From assembly GCA_963728195.1 (NCBI GenBank), contig CAVSIX010000004.1:53628-117627 (forward strand): a stretch of 64,000 nt of DNA, in the 5' to 3' direction. Shown piece after piece: positions 15,813-26,400 of this stretch. The position numbers and the translations under genes were made by a program. This stretch comes from Sva-07 sp963728195 (GTDB taxonomy: Bacteria; Actinomycetota; Acidimicrobiia; Acidimicrobiales; Ilumatobacteraceae). Position 1 is the first letter of the stretch, and every line of letters begins with the position of its first letter. The notes below the pieces were generated by a model that saw nothing but the letters and a program-made list of their open reading frames with translations, searched no databases and was not told the DNA's origin.

Positions 15813-18800
15813 ATGCGGGACTTCGTTGGGCGGATGCGGGAACTGGGTGAGCTGCGGCGTCTCATCCCGTGCACCAGCTCATCGGCCGGATCCGCCCGTC
15901 TGATCGTCGGCAATGCCGGCATCGGCAAGACCCGCCTCGCTCACGAGGTGGCCAGCACGGCCGCCGAGTGCGGGGCGGCGGTCGTGTGGGGCCGCTGCTG
16001 GGACGAGGGCACCACCCGCCCCTATTGGCCCTGGGTGCAGATCGTGCGAGCGTTGCGCGGTAGCGAACGAGGCAGTGACCTTGCCGAACTCGTCTTGGGA
16101 TCCGCTGGCGGCGCCGACCGCATGGAGCTGTTCGACGCCACGAGCCAAGTGATCGAAGAGGCGGCAGCGACCTCACCGCTCGTCATCGTGATCGACGACC
16201 TCCACCACGCCGATGCGGGATCGATCGGACTCCTGCGCTACCTCGCGGACGGCGTCGTCACGCTTCCCGTGCTCGTGCTGGGGACGCACCGTCCGCTGAC
16301 CGGCGAGCGAGACGACGTGGTCGCTCAGCTCGACGCACTCGGTCGCCGGGTGGGGACCATCGAACTGTCCGGACTCGCCGTCGACGAGGTCGCCGACCTC
16401 CTCCCGAGCGCCTGGTCGGTCGAGCACGTCCATGCTGCCACCGGCGGCAACCCGCTCTTCGTGGGCGAGGTCGCCCGACTCTCGTTCAGCGGAGGCCAGA
16501 TCGACGGCTCACTGATCGAGGTGGTCGGCCGCCGGCTCGACGCGCTCGATCCCGCCATCGCTGACGTGGTGTCGGCCGTGGCGGTGCTCGGCCCGGACGC
16601 ATCCCCGGAGGCGATCGCCCGGGTCGCGCAGGTCGCACGCGTCGACGAGGTCGGCGACCTGATCGCTTCGGCTCGTGCCGCCGATCTGGTCGTCGACGAC
16701 GGCGATCGTCATGCGACCGCCCACCCGCTGATCGCCGAGGCGGCGATCGCCCGACTCGACGAACCGCAGCGTCAGCATTTCCACGCCGTCGCTGCGTCAT
16801 TGTTCGTCGAACTGGAGGGTCGGGCGACCGATGTCGCCGCGCATCTGCTCGCCGCAGGCCCGGACCATCGGGCGGCGGGCATCGCAGCAGCTCGGGCCGC
16901 TGCCGTTGCCGCCTCCGGCACGATGGCCTACGAGGACGCAGCCGACTTGCTCGAACGGGCGATCGTGGCGCTGCTCGACGACCCTGAGCTCGATCCTGCG
17001 GTTCATCTCGACGTGCTCCTGGAGTTCGGCGACGCAGCTCGGCGGGCGAACCGGCTGGCCGATTCCGACCGCGCCTACGACCAGGCGTGGGATCTGGCTG
17101 TCGAGGTCGGTGATCACGAACCGCTCGCCCGCGCTGCGCTGCGCAGTGGGATCCGGTACTACTTCAGTGGCGACCTCTCCGACACCGAGGTCCCCCGAAC
17201 GCTCGCTGCACTCGACTCACTGCCGCCGCGGCCCGTCGGTCCTGCGCGCCCGTCTGCTCGCGAATCTCGCGCTCAAACTCCTCGTCGCCGATCCTGCCGG
17301 GTCGCGTCGAGCGGCCATCGAGGCGCACGACATGGCACGCGAACTCGATGATCCCGGCACGTTCGGCTCTGCCCTGCTGGCCGTGCACATCTCGACGCTC
17401 GGTCCCGCCACACTGTCGAGTCGGGTCGACAGCGCCCGCCAGATGATCGCGATCGCGCACGCCACCGGCGAACCCGGGCTCCTGGTGCAGGGTCGATTCC
17501 TCCTCATGGGGGCGCTGCTCGAACGTGGCGACCTCCGTGGGCTCGATGACGAGTTGGCGGCTCAACTCAGGGTGCTCGACACGCTCGGCGACGCTCGAGC
17601 CATGCGCCATTCGCTGTGGTTCCGGTGCATGCGGGCGTTGCTCGATGGCAACGTCGTCGAAGGCGAGCAACTGGCTCATGCGTGTTTCGATCTGTCGATC
17701 CACTTGGACGACCCGGATGGGATCGGCGTGTTCGGCGGCCAGCTCGGCATCGTCCGCTGGCTCGACGGCCGTCTGATCGAGATGGAGCCGCTGTACCTCG
17801 AACGGCGCATGGCCGAGCCCCACGAGCCGCTCTGGTCAGCGGTACTTGCCTATGTGTGGGCCCACCACGGCCGTCTCGACGCTGCTCGTGGCGCTCTGGC
17901 GGCGATGCCACCGCTCGATCAGATCGTCGAGGGGCAGTACTGGCTGCTCACGATGGTCTGCCACGGCGAGGCGGCCGTGATCGCCGGCGATACCGACCGG
18001 ATGCAGGCCGTCCGCGAAATGCTGCTGCCGTATCCGGATCGCATCGTGCCGATCGGGATGGGCGCTGCGCTCTGGGGTTCGGTGGCGCGCCTCTTGGGAC
18101 TGATCGCACGGGCGCTCGGCGACCACGTCGAGGGCGTGCACTTCCTTCGACGGGGCGTGGCGGTCACGAGCCGCGTGGGGGCGCGCCCCTGGTTGGTCGA
18201 GACGCAGCTGGACCTGGTCGAGGCGCTCTCCGAGGGTCCCGGCGCAGACGCCGACGAGATCGGCCAGATCCTTTCCGAAGCTCTGAGCACCGCAGAGCAG
18301 CTCGGGCTCAACGCATTCATCCTCCGCGCCTGCGAGCTGCGTGACCGGTACGGCATCGAGATGCGGCGGCAAGCCATCGCCGATACGACGGCGCGGCGCT
18401 CGCCGTCGGTAGCGGTGCTCGGTGGGCTGGAGGTGCGCAGCGCCGACGACGACGTCGCCAGCTGGTCGTCGCGCAAGGCTCGTCAGCTGCTGATGATCCT
18501 TGTCGCACAGCGGGGCGTACCGATCCACCGCGAGCAGCTGGTCGGACTGCTCTGGCCGGATGACCGATCCGATCGCACGAGCAATCGGCTGGACGTCGCC
18601 GTGTCGACCGTCCGTCGAGCACTCGATCCGGGTCGCGAGTTCGCGGTCGATGCGTTGATCGAGTCGCGTGGCGGTCGGGTGCGTCTGCGTCACGACACGG
18701 TGCGAATCGACCTGGAGGATTTCATGGACGCAGCAACCGATCGCCTCCGGTCGCCCGATCGCTTCAGCCTCGATGATGTCCTCGCCCTCGCCGACATCTA

Positions 18801-19107
18801 TCGCGGCGATGCGTTTCCCGAGGAGCCATATGCGGACTGGGCAGAGCCGGTGCGCGCCAAAGTGGCCGCCGCGGCATCGCAGCTCTACTGGATCGTTGCC
18901 GAGCGGGCGTCGGAATCCGGCGACCACTTGGTGGCCGTCGAGTCGTGCCGCCGCCTGATCGAACTGGACCGGTTCGACGAGCGCGCACACTGCGCCTTGA
19001 TCGACCTGCTCGCCCGCACGACCGGCGGCAGCGTGCTCGACCACGCGCGAGCGTCGTACGAAGCTGCGATGTCCGAGCTCGGTGTCTCGATCCGCCCGAC
19101 CGGTTGA
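15813..19107 (+). pseudogene. Large ATPase/TPR regulator with C-terminal SARP-like domain, frameshifted
   Basis: One protein of about 1,100 residues is split over two frames. The first (from ATG 15813) begins with FVGRMRELGELRRL, has Walker A GNAGIGKT near residue 35 and Walker B VIVIDDLHHADAG, then NB-ARC/AAA and helical repeats up to about 17222. The second, shifted by one base, continues from LRARLLANLALKLL with TPR-like helices. It ends in a winged-helix plus bacterial transcriptional activation domain (WSSRKARQLLMILV; LVGLLWPDDRSDRTSNRLDVA). The break lies in GC-rich bases 17222-17240. TACCGT at 15797-15802 could be its -10. It may regulate the divergent surface-protein gene. A single-base assembly error is as likely as true inactivation. 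Confidence 0.75.
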
Positions 19108-19138
19108 CGTCCGACCGTTGCCGAGTGGCGTCTTGCCA

Positions 19139-19816
19139 TCACGATGTCGGGCGCATGAAGTCGTCCGAGCCCACCTCGACGTCTCCCGCTTCGATCGCTC
19201 GCACGATCCGCTCGGCAACTGCGGACGGCTCCAGCCCGGCGGGCATCTTCGGTGCTTCGCCGGCCAGCGGTCGTGTCGCCAAGCCGGTCTCCGTATGCGG
19301 CGGACGCACGTCGATGACCGTCACCTTCACCCGGCGGAACTCGCGGCGGATCGCCTCGGTCGCAGCTGCAGCCGCCGCCTTCGATGCCGAATAGGCGGCC
19401 ATGCCCGGCATCGGAGTCTCGGCGACGACACCGGACAGGTTCACGAAGAAGCCCTGCGACGCCTGGAGGGCGGGCGCCACGTGCTTCGCGAGCCAGATCG
19501 GTCCGAGTGCATTCGTGAGGAACAGCTCCTCGATCACGACGTCGTCGGTGTCGACGAGGTCGCCGAAGGCGACGATGCCAGCGGCCACGACGACGCCGTC
19601 GAGTCGATCGTGCGAGGCGATGACGTGCTGCACGAGCAGGTCGCCGGCTCGCGAATCACGCAGGTCGATGCTGACGTCGCTGTCGGGACCGTCGGACCGA
19701 CTGCAGCGCACGACCCTGGCGCCACGGCGGACGAGAGCCGACACGATCTCACGGCCGAGGCCACCTGAGGCGCCGACGACGGCGACGACGGCACCGTCGA
19801 GATCTCGGTTGGTCAC
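19139..19816 (-). CDS. Short-chain dehydrogenase/reductase
   Basis: The protein has 225 aa from GTG 19816. The Rossmann glycine motif GASGGLGRE is near residue 15; the NAG-equivalent is VVAAG; and the catalytic Ser-Tyr-Lys set is seen as NLSG plus YSASKAA. It has no extra domains, slightly short for the classical family (about 250). It lies 11 nt downstream of the TIGR03085-type gene, so the two are probably co-transcribed. The substrate is unknown. Confidence 0.85.
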   Translation of the reverse strand: MTNRDLDGAVVAVVGASGGLGREIVSALVRRGARVVRCSRSDGPDSDVSIDLRDSRAGDLLVQHVIASHDRLDGVVVAAGIVAFGDLVDTDDVVIEELFLTNALGPIWLAKHVAPALQASQGFFVNLSGVVAETPMPGMAAYSASKAAAAAATEAIRREFRRVKVTVIDVRPPHTETGLATRPLAGEAPKMPAGLEPSAVAERIVRAIEAGDVEVGSDDFMRPTS

Positions 19817-19827
19817 GGCCGGTTCGG

Positions 19828-20472
19828 TCAGATCCCGAACGAGGCGGTGTTCGCGGCCTCGACCGAGGTCTCGTCGCCGAACAACTCGACCTTGCTGTGG
19901 GCCTGGCGTCCGAAGACGAACAGCACCAGTTCGCCGACCGGACCGCGCACGGTGACCGAGGGGTCCGCTCGCTTGGCGACGATCGGGCTGCGGCCGTCGT
20001 CGGGTTCGAGGACGATGCCGACCGGTGAGTTCTTCACCAGCCGTTTGGCCATCTTGGCGAGCATCCCGTGGAGTGCATCGACGAGATCGGCGTCGAGGTC
20101 GCGCGGCTCCCACGTCGGTTGGGCGCGGCGGACGTCTTCGTGGTGCACGAAGAACTCGATGGTGTTCGCGAGTTCGTCGACCTTGGCGATCCGGGTCGGC
20201 GACCAGATCGGCGGACCGGAGCGCACCGTGTCCACCAAATCGTCCCATTCGCTGTCGGCGACGCCGGCTTGGACCTTGTCGGTGTAGCCCGACGCCTGCG
20301 ACACGACGATGCCGATCGCTGCGTCGGGACGTCGCTCGCGGACCACGAGATGGGCAGCCAGGTCGCGCGTGGTCCAGTCGCCGCACAACGTCGGCTGGTC
20401 GGCGCCGAGTTCGACGAACGCGTCACAGAGTTCGGCACGTTCGCGGCGGGCAGGGATCGTGTCGCTGGCCAT
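19828..20472 (-). CDS. TIGR03085-type metal-binding protein (DinB/maleylpyruvate isomerase fold)
   Basis: The protein has 214 aa. The pattern ERAELCDAF-GADQPTLCGDWTTRDLAAHLVVRE is the N-terminal helix bundle of the mycothiol-dependent maleylpyruvate isomerase-like group, with conserved metal-ligand His residues (AAHLVVRE and VHHEDVRRA). The C-terminal half has the FGRQAHSKVELFGD segment typical of TIGR03085 proteins. The ATG at 20472 was chosen because TACGGT lies 6 nt upstream (plus-strand 20479-20484), indicating a leaderless mRNA. The reaction is unknown; family members use metal and may use mycothiol. It is first in an operon with the SDR gene. Confidence 0.83.
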   Translation of the reverse strand: MASDTIPARRERAELCDAFVELGADQPTLCGDWTTRDLAAHLVVRERRPDAAIGIVVSQASGYTDKVQAGVADSEWDDLVDTVRSGPPIWSPTRIAKVDELANTIEFFVHHEDVRRAQPTWEPRDLDADLVDALHGMLAKMAKRLVKNSPVGIVLEPDDGRSPIVAKRADPSVTVRGPVGELVLFVFGRQAHSKVELFGDETSVEAANTASFGI

Positions 20473-20509
20473 GACTGCACCGTATCGGCGCACCGCAGGC
20501 GATGTCAGC

Positions 20510-21376
20510 TCAGGCGGTGCCGTACGACGCATTCAGCGACTCGCCGATCTCGGCCAGCGCGTCGGGCCGGAACGTGGGGACGATGGCGTGGGTGACGCCG
20601 ATCTCGGCGAGCTGCTCGATGCGAGCGTCGAGCTGTGGGCCCGGGGGAGCGCCGGCGCCGGCGATCATCTCGATCGAGTCGGGGTCGCGGTCGTGGTCCT
20701 CCGCCGTCCGACGCACCAGCTCGATCAGTGCCCCGATCTCGGTGGCCGATGCGCTCCCCGGGAAGAACCCGTCGCCGAGCCGACCCGCACGTCGTGCTGC
20801 AGCGGGGCTGTGGCCGCCGACGATCACCGGGATCGTGCCGTTGGAGGGCCGGGGCAGCGAGATGCAGTCCTGGAAGTCGAAGAAATCGCCGGCGAACGTC
20901 GTCTTCTCACCGGACCACAAGGCTCGCATCACGGCGATGTACTCGTCGAGACGCTTGCCCCGCTCGTCGAACGGAACGTTGAGTGCAGCGAACTCCTCGG
21001 CGAGCCAACCGGCGCCCACACCGAGCAGCATCCGGCCGCCGGACAGGTGGTCGAGCGTCGCCAGCTCCTTCGCCGTGATCACCGGGTTGCGCTGGGGCAG
21101 GATGAGGATGCCGGTCGCCAGCTTGATCCGCGTGGTGTGGGCGGCGACCCAGGTGAGCCAGATCAGCGGGTCGGGCAGGTCGAACTCCTCGGCGCCGCCG
21201 GCCATCTTCCCGCTCGGGTCGTACGGGTACTTCGACTCGTAGCCCGACGGCACGACGACGTGCTCGACGGTCCAGACCGCTTCGAACCCTCCTGCCTCGG
21301 CGGCGGTCGCGACGGCGGTGGCACCCTCGGGCGACGAGCCGTGGCCGGTGTTGGCGAACATGATGCCGAACTTCAT
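20510..21376 (-). CDS. LLM-class F420-dependent oxidoreductase
   Basis: The protein has 288 aa from ATG 21376; TAGGGT sits 7 nt before it (plus-strand 21384-21389), indicating a leaderless start. The fold is a luciferase-like TIM barrel: MKFGIMFANTGHG at the start, LATGILILPQRNP, LGVGAGWLAEEF near residue 110, and GGHSPAAARRAGRLGDGFFP at about residues 190-210, where F420-binding family members have a conserved Gly-His. It is a probable cytoplasmic hydride-transfer enzyme. It runs in the same direction as the following TIGR03085/SDR pair, with a 37-nt gap. Confidence 0.88.
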   Translation of the reverse strand: MKFGIMFANTGHGSSPEGATAVATAAEAGGFEAVWTVEHVVVPSGYESKYPYDPSGKMAGGAEEFDLPDPLIWLTWVAAHTTRIKLATGILILPQRNPVITAKELATLDHLSGGRMLLGVGAGWLAEEFAALNVPFDERGKRLDEYIAVMRALWSGEKTTFAGDFFDFQDCISLPRPSNGTIPVIVGGHSPAAARRAGRLGDGFFPGSASATEIGALIELVRRTAEDHDRDPDSIEMIAGAGAPPGPQLDARIEQLAEIGVTHAIVPTFRPDALAEIGESLNASYGTA

Positions 21377-21464
21377 GCCGGCGACCCTAGGGAGCCGCTC
21401 GCACGGCGGCACCGTCGGACGCTCGGGGACGCCATCGGTTGCGCTGCAGCGCGAGACTCGACGC

Positions 21465-22241
21465 ATGACGTACGAGCACCTGCTGGTCGACCGCGACGGT
21501 GACATCACCACGATCACGCTCAACCGACCCGAGAAACGCAACGCCCTCGCGCTCGACGTGATGCTCGAGTTGACGGGCGCCCTGCGTGACGTCGGCGCAT
21601 CGGACGCACTCGGCGTGGTCCTCGCCGCGAACGGTCCGGTGTTCTCCGCCGGACACAACTTCGGCGACATGGCCGGGGCGGACGTCGACGCGGCGCGCCA
21701 CCTGTTCGACGTGTGCACGGAGATGATGGACACCGTGCAGGCGCTGCCACAACCGGTGGTCGCCCGCGTGCATGCGTTGGCCACCGCAGCCGGCTGTCAA
21801 CTCGTCGCCACCTGCGATCTCGCGGTGGCCGCCGAGTCGGCGGCCTTCGCCATTCCGGGCGGCAAGGGTGGCTTGTTCTGCCACACACCGCTCGTCGCCG
21901 TCGCCCGCAACGTCGGTCGCAAACGCGCACTCGAGATGGCGCTGACCGGTGATCCGATCGACGCAGCCACTGCGGCCGACTGGGGTCTGGTCAACCGGGT
22001 CGTGCCCGACGATCAGCTCGATGCGGCGGTTGCGGATCTGATCGGTCGGGCCACCCGTGGCAGTGCGTTGTCGAAGGCGCTCGGCAAGCGTGCGTTCTAT
22101 GCGCAGGTCGGTCTCGATCAACCCGATGCGTATGCGCTGGCGATCGAGGAGATGGCGACCGCCGCGATGCTCGACGATGCCCAAGAGGGCTTCCGGGCCT
22201 TCCTCGAGAAGCGGCACCCTCACTTCACCCAACGTGCCTGA
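21465..22241 (+). CDS. Enoyl-CoA hydratase/isomerase family protein
   Basis: The protein has 258 aa from ATG 21465. Crotonase landmarks are in order: ITLNRPEKRNAL near residue 16, the oxyanion-hole stretch FSAGHNFGDM near 65, and ALATAAGCQLVATCDLAVA near 105. In place of the classical catalytic Glu pair there is GGKGGLFCHTP at about 138, so hydratase, isomerase or hydrolase activity cannot be chosen. The gene is divergent from the F420 enzyme and convergent with the HTH gene, whose stop lies 3 nt away. Confidence 0.88.
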   Translation: MTYEHLLVDRDGDITTITLNRPEKRNALALDVMLELTGALRDVGASDALGVVLAANGPVFSAGHNFGDMAGADVDAARHLFDVCTEMMDTVQALPQPVVARVHALATAAGCQLVATCDLAVAAESAAFAIPGGKGGLFCHTPLVAVARNVGRKRALEMALTGDPIDAATAADWGLVNRVVPDDQLDAAVADLIGRATRGSALSKALGKRAFYAQVGLDQPDAYALAIEEMATAAMLDDAQEGFRAFLEKRHPHFTQRA

Positions 22242-22244
22242 GCC

Positions 22245-23015
22245 TCATGCGGCGACCAGCGCACTGCGAACGTTGTCGATTGCCCGCGCGCGGTGATTGC
22301 GGATCGTGCGTGGCGTCACGTTGCGTTGCGCAGCGACCAGGCCGGGCGACCCCACGCGCACGAGCTGACGGAGCAGGTCGAGGTCCGCGGTGGGCACTCC
22401 TGCGCCCTGCGCGTCGCGCAGCACGGTGACGAATTCGTCGAGGGCGCTGCACGGGCCGTCCTCGCATGGCGTGGAGGCGAAAGAACTCGGTGACACCACC
22501 TTCTCGGTGACGGATCGGGCGCGCAGCGGACGTCGGAATGCCTGGAACACCGCATCGGAGACGAGCGACGAGGCGACGTGGTGGCGTCGCCGCTCGACGT
22601 CGTAGGCGCGGATTGCCAGCCAGGCGGCGGGAACGATCTGGGCGACCGGATCGGCCCGGTCGCTCCACCGATAGCGCCTGGCCTGGGAGATCAGTGCGGG
22701 CAGCAGGTGTTGGAGCACGATCCGTCCAGCGAGTTCGTCGCTGCTCGACAACTCGACGAGTGCGAGGAGGATCGCGTCGTCGCGGCGCTCGGGTCCGCCG
22801 CTGCTGCGCTGCGTTGCCCGCCGGATCTGTTCGAGATCACGGAGGTCCGACACGAGCACACCGAGCGGATGATCGGAATACGGCCGAGCCCAGGCTCGTG
22901 CGGTTCGCAGAGCGCTGCGCGAGGTCCGTAGTTGGACCCATTCGATGTCGAGGCGGGCCGAGAGGTGTGATCCTCCGGCCGGCGGGTGGGATCGTGTCCG
23001 AGGTGAGCTGGTCAT
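22245..23015 (-). CDS. Sigma-factor-like/helix-turn-helix protein of unknown role
   Basis: The protein has 256 aa from ATG 23015; a GTG at 23024 is an alternative. The middle contains helices reminiscent of sigma-70 region 2 (ILLALVELSSSDELAGRIVLQHLLPALISQARRY, quoted here only in part as evidence of helix periodicity: core LVELSSSDEL and QHLLPALISQ). The C-terminus has a region-4-like HTH (LRQLVRVGSPGLVAAQRN, then TPRTIRNHRARAIDNVRSAL). It probably binds DNA; the target is unknown. Its 3' end almost touches the convergent enoyl-CoA hydratase gene. Confidence 0.6.
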   Translation of the reverse strand: MTSSPRTRSHPPAGGSHLSARLDIEWVQLRTSRSALRTARAWARPYSDHPLGVLVSDLRDLEQIRRATQRSSGGPERRDDAILLALVELSSSDELAGRIVLQHLLPALISQARRYRWSDRADPVAQIVPAAWLAIRAYDVERRRHHVASSLVSDAVFQAFRRPLRARSVTEKVVSPSSFASTPCEDGPCSALDEFVTVLRDAQGAGVPTADLDLLRQLVRVGSPGLVAAQRNVTPRTIRNHRARAIDNVRSALVAA

Positions 23016-23165
23016 GGCCCGCACGGTGACGCAGCACCCTCACCGCACGTCTCACAGCGACCCTCACTCCAACTCTCACCGAGCCGAAAATGGGGCAGTC
23101 ACCGAAGATCTCCGGCGGTCACCACCGCCGCTCACAGCCCCAGCTCACGGCCCATTTTCCCCCTG
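23016..23165. other. Non-coding stretch upstream of the hairpin repeats
   Basis: I see no gene here. It is the 5' flank of the HTH gene, with a run of CTCAC-rich repeats around 23040-23075, and leads into the repeat cluster. Confidence 0.5.
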
Positions 23166-23365
23166 CGATGAGCGAAGCGCCGGTATGTGGTCGGTTCGCT
23201 CATCGGTGGGGTGGTTGCGGGTGTTGCGATGAGCGAAGTGTCGGTATGTGGTCGGTTCGCTCATCGGAGGGTGGCCGGGGGGTTGCGATGAGCGAAGCGT
23301 CGGTATGTGGTCGGTGCGCGGGTTGCGATGAGCGAAGCGCCGGTATGTGGTCGGTTCGCTCATCG
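23166..23365. repeat. Four tandem hairpin units (REP-like cluster)
   Basis: The left arm CGATGAGCGAA occurs at 23166, 23227, 23286 and 23326. The exact complementary right arm TTCGCTCATCG occurs at 23195, 23256 and 23355, separated from its left arm by 18 nt that are nearly identical in each unit (core GGTATGTGGTCGG). The third unit has lost its right arm. Periods are 61, 59 and 40 nt. Each complete unit would form an 11-bp hairpin. The cluster sits directly upstream of the type VII motor gene, so it could attenuate transcription or be a REP/BIME-type mobile repeat. Confidence 0.85.
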
Positions 23366-23415
23366 GTGGCGTGGTTTGATTCCGGATCGGGTGGGTTGTC
23401 GCCCACTGGGCGGGC

Positions 23416-26400
23416 ATGGATGACGCGATGATCCCGGCGTGCGAAGCGACCGGGCCGGACGGCGCACGCGTGGTGATCCACCCCCATGCGGAGACCGACT
23501 CCGTGGCCGACCTGGCACGGGCACTGGATCTGCCGTGCAGTGCGATGTTGGCGATCGATGGGCGACCGGTTGCACCTCACGACCGGCTGGTCGCCGCCGG
23601 TTTGCGCGTCGGCTCGATCATCACCGCATCGCCGTCGTCGCCGTCGCCATCGCCGTCGTCGCCGTCGTCGCCGTCACCGTCGTCGATGCCCGAACCGCTG
23701 CCCCAGCCGTCGAGCGGTGCCGGGTCGTCGGTGATCGGTGCGGGCATTGCGGTGGCAGTCGTTGTCGGCCCGGCATGCGAACGCTGGCAGACCTTGGCGG
23801 CGGGCCGTCACACCGTGGGCCGAGCAGCAACGGCCGACATCCGTGTCGACGATGCCGCCGTCGAGTTGCACCACGGTGTGCTCGACGTCGCCGCCGACGG
23901 TTCGGTGTCCTTCACCCAGTTGACCGGATCGTTCCCTGCGACCGTCGACGGCGTCCCGTGCCGATCTGCCGAGATGATCGAACCGGGGTGCGCACTGTCG
24001 ATCGGAACCAGCCGATTGGTGTTCGCCCGTCGCAACGGCACTGCGGGGTCCCGCTCGACCGCCACCGGCACGACCGTGCCCGCCGATCGAGATCCCTGGC
24101 GCAGCATCGTGCGCCGAGGACCGCTCACGCAGGTCGCCACACCGCCCGTCGCAATAGAGCTGCCGGAGCCGCCGGCCCCGCACCGGGCGCCGCCGCTCAC
24201 GACGCTCGTCGGAGCAGGGATCGCCGCCGTCGGCGCCGCACTGCTCGCCGTGGTGGTCGGACAGGTGCTCTTCGCCGTGTTCGCTGCGGTGGGCGCCGTC
24301 GCATCGTTGGCGACGTGGGCGGTCGGCGCACTCGTCGCCCGACGCGACCGACGACGCTCCGAAGCGAGGCATCGCAGCCAACTCGCCGACTTCGAACAGG
24401 CGCTCGTGCACGCCCATGCCGCCGCAGACGGTGAGCACCGAATGCGACATCGCAGCGTCGTCGATGCGCTCGAACTGATCCACGGCGACGGATCCGGGCT
24501 GTGGTCGCACCGATGCCGAGGCACCGAGGCGCTGTGGGCCACCCTCGGCCGCGGCACCTGTCGATGGGCGTTGCCGATCGCCTCCGACGACCGACGCCGC
24601 CTGGACCCCACAGTGCTGGTCACGCTCGATCGATGCGAACGCCTCGACGACGTCGCCGTGCCGCTGGCACTCGAACCCGGTTCCATCGTTGCATTCCGCG
24701 GCAGCCCGGCGATGGGCGAGGCGCTGTGCCGGTCGGTGATCGTCCAGCTGGCGTCCACGTACGGCCCCGCCGACTGGGAACTCCAGTTGGTCACCGATCG
24801 GCCGGAGCACTGGAAGTGGGTGAGCTGGCTGCCGCAGGCCCGCCACCGCTGCTGCGTCGTCGCCGCGTCCGACAGCGGTGCGCTCGTCGCTGCGATGGAA
24901 ACGGCGAGCGGCGATGCGGACCACGGGCGACGCACCGTCGTGGTGCTCGATGCCCCGGCACTGCTCAGTGCACGCACCGGGCCGTTGCGCCGCCGACTCG
25001 AGCGCGGCGACGTCGCGTGCATCACCCTGATCGCGCCCGATGCGGCAGTCCCGGCCGTCGTTGACCGGATCCTCGAGTTGGGTGACACCGGTGCGGCCGG
25101 GTGGAGCGAGACGACAGCGTCCGTACGGACCGCTGCGGCCGCGGCGACGCCGGTGTGGACACGGGCCGATCGTGAGCTGTTGGTCGGCGGGCTGTCGTCG
25201 CGGAGCGCCGAGGCCGCCGCCCGGCGCTTGGCGCCACTGATCGATCCCGAGGATCACGACGGCTCCGGCGCCACGCCCACCGAGGTGTCGCTCGCGCGGC
25301 TCGAACCGGCCGACGGCAACGCCGCGACCACGATCGCTCGCCGCTGGATGAACGCGGGCCGAGATCCTGCGCCGATCGCCACCCTCGGCATGTCGGCCGA
25401 CGGCCTCGTCGACATCGATCTCGTCCGCGACGGTCCGCACGGGCTCGTCGCCGGCACCACCGGATCGGGCAAGAGCGAGTTGCTGCGCACGCTCGTCGTC
25501 TCCCTCGCTGCCCGGACGGGACCCGATCACGTGACGATGATCCTCGTCGACTTCAAGGGCGGTTCGACGTTCGACGCGTGCGCCAGGCTGCCGCACACCG
25601 TCGGCGTGGTGACCGACCTCGACGACGGCCTGGCCGCGCGGATGCTCGTCAGCCTCGACGCCGAGGTGCGTCGTCGCGAGGTGCTGCTGCGAGCGGCTGG
25701 GGTCGACGACCTGGCGGGGTATCGGCGAGCGGTCGACGATGCCTTGCCGCGCCTCGTGGTGGTGATCGACGAGTTCGCGTCGCTCGCTCGGGAGCTGCCC
25801 GACTTCCTCGGAGCGCTGGTGGCGATCGCGCAGCGCGGCCGGAGCCTCGGCATCCACCTGCTGCTCGCGACGCAACGCCCGGCGGGTGTCGTCACCGACG
25901 ACATCCGCGCGAACACGAATCTTCGCATCGCGCTGCGATTGCAGGACCGCACCGACGCCGACGATGTCGTGGGCGATGCCGCTCCCGCCGGTTTCCCGGT
26001 CGGTGTGCCCGGCCGCGCAGCGCTGCGGCTCGGGCCCGACGAGCTCGTCGTGTTCCAGACGGCGACCACCGCTGGCCCACTGCCGCAGCGCTCGGGCCGT
26101 CTCCGTGTCGAACGCTGGAACGGCGATTCGCCAACGCAGACGGCGGGTCGATCGTCGTCGAGCGATGCGGCGCCCGACCTGACCGCCACGACCAGCGTGC
26201 TCGATCATCTCGTCGACGCGATCTGTCAGGCGGCGGTGATCGTGGGCAGCGCCCGGCCCCACCGGCCGTGGATCGACGCGCTGACCGATGTCGTGCGGCC
26301 CGGTGACCTGACCGAACCCGGCGCCGTCGGCGTGCTCGACGATCCCGCCCACCAGTGTCGGCGCCCGCTGACGTGGCGACCGGCGACCGGCAATCTGCTG

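Noticed and set aside
15724..15928. N-terminal extension of the LPETG protein to 15928
   Set aside because: The extension lies opposite the regulator's start and would bury the clear signal peptide that begins at 15724.
23166..23365. CRISPR array
   Set aside because: The units are 40-61 nt apart with nearly identical sequence throughout and internal hairpins; there are no unique spacers and no cas genes.
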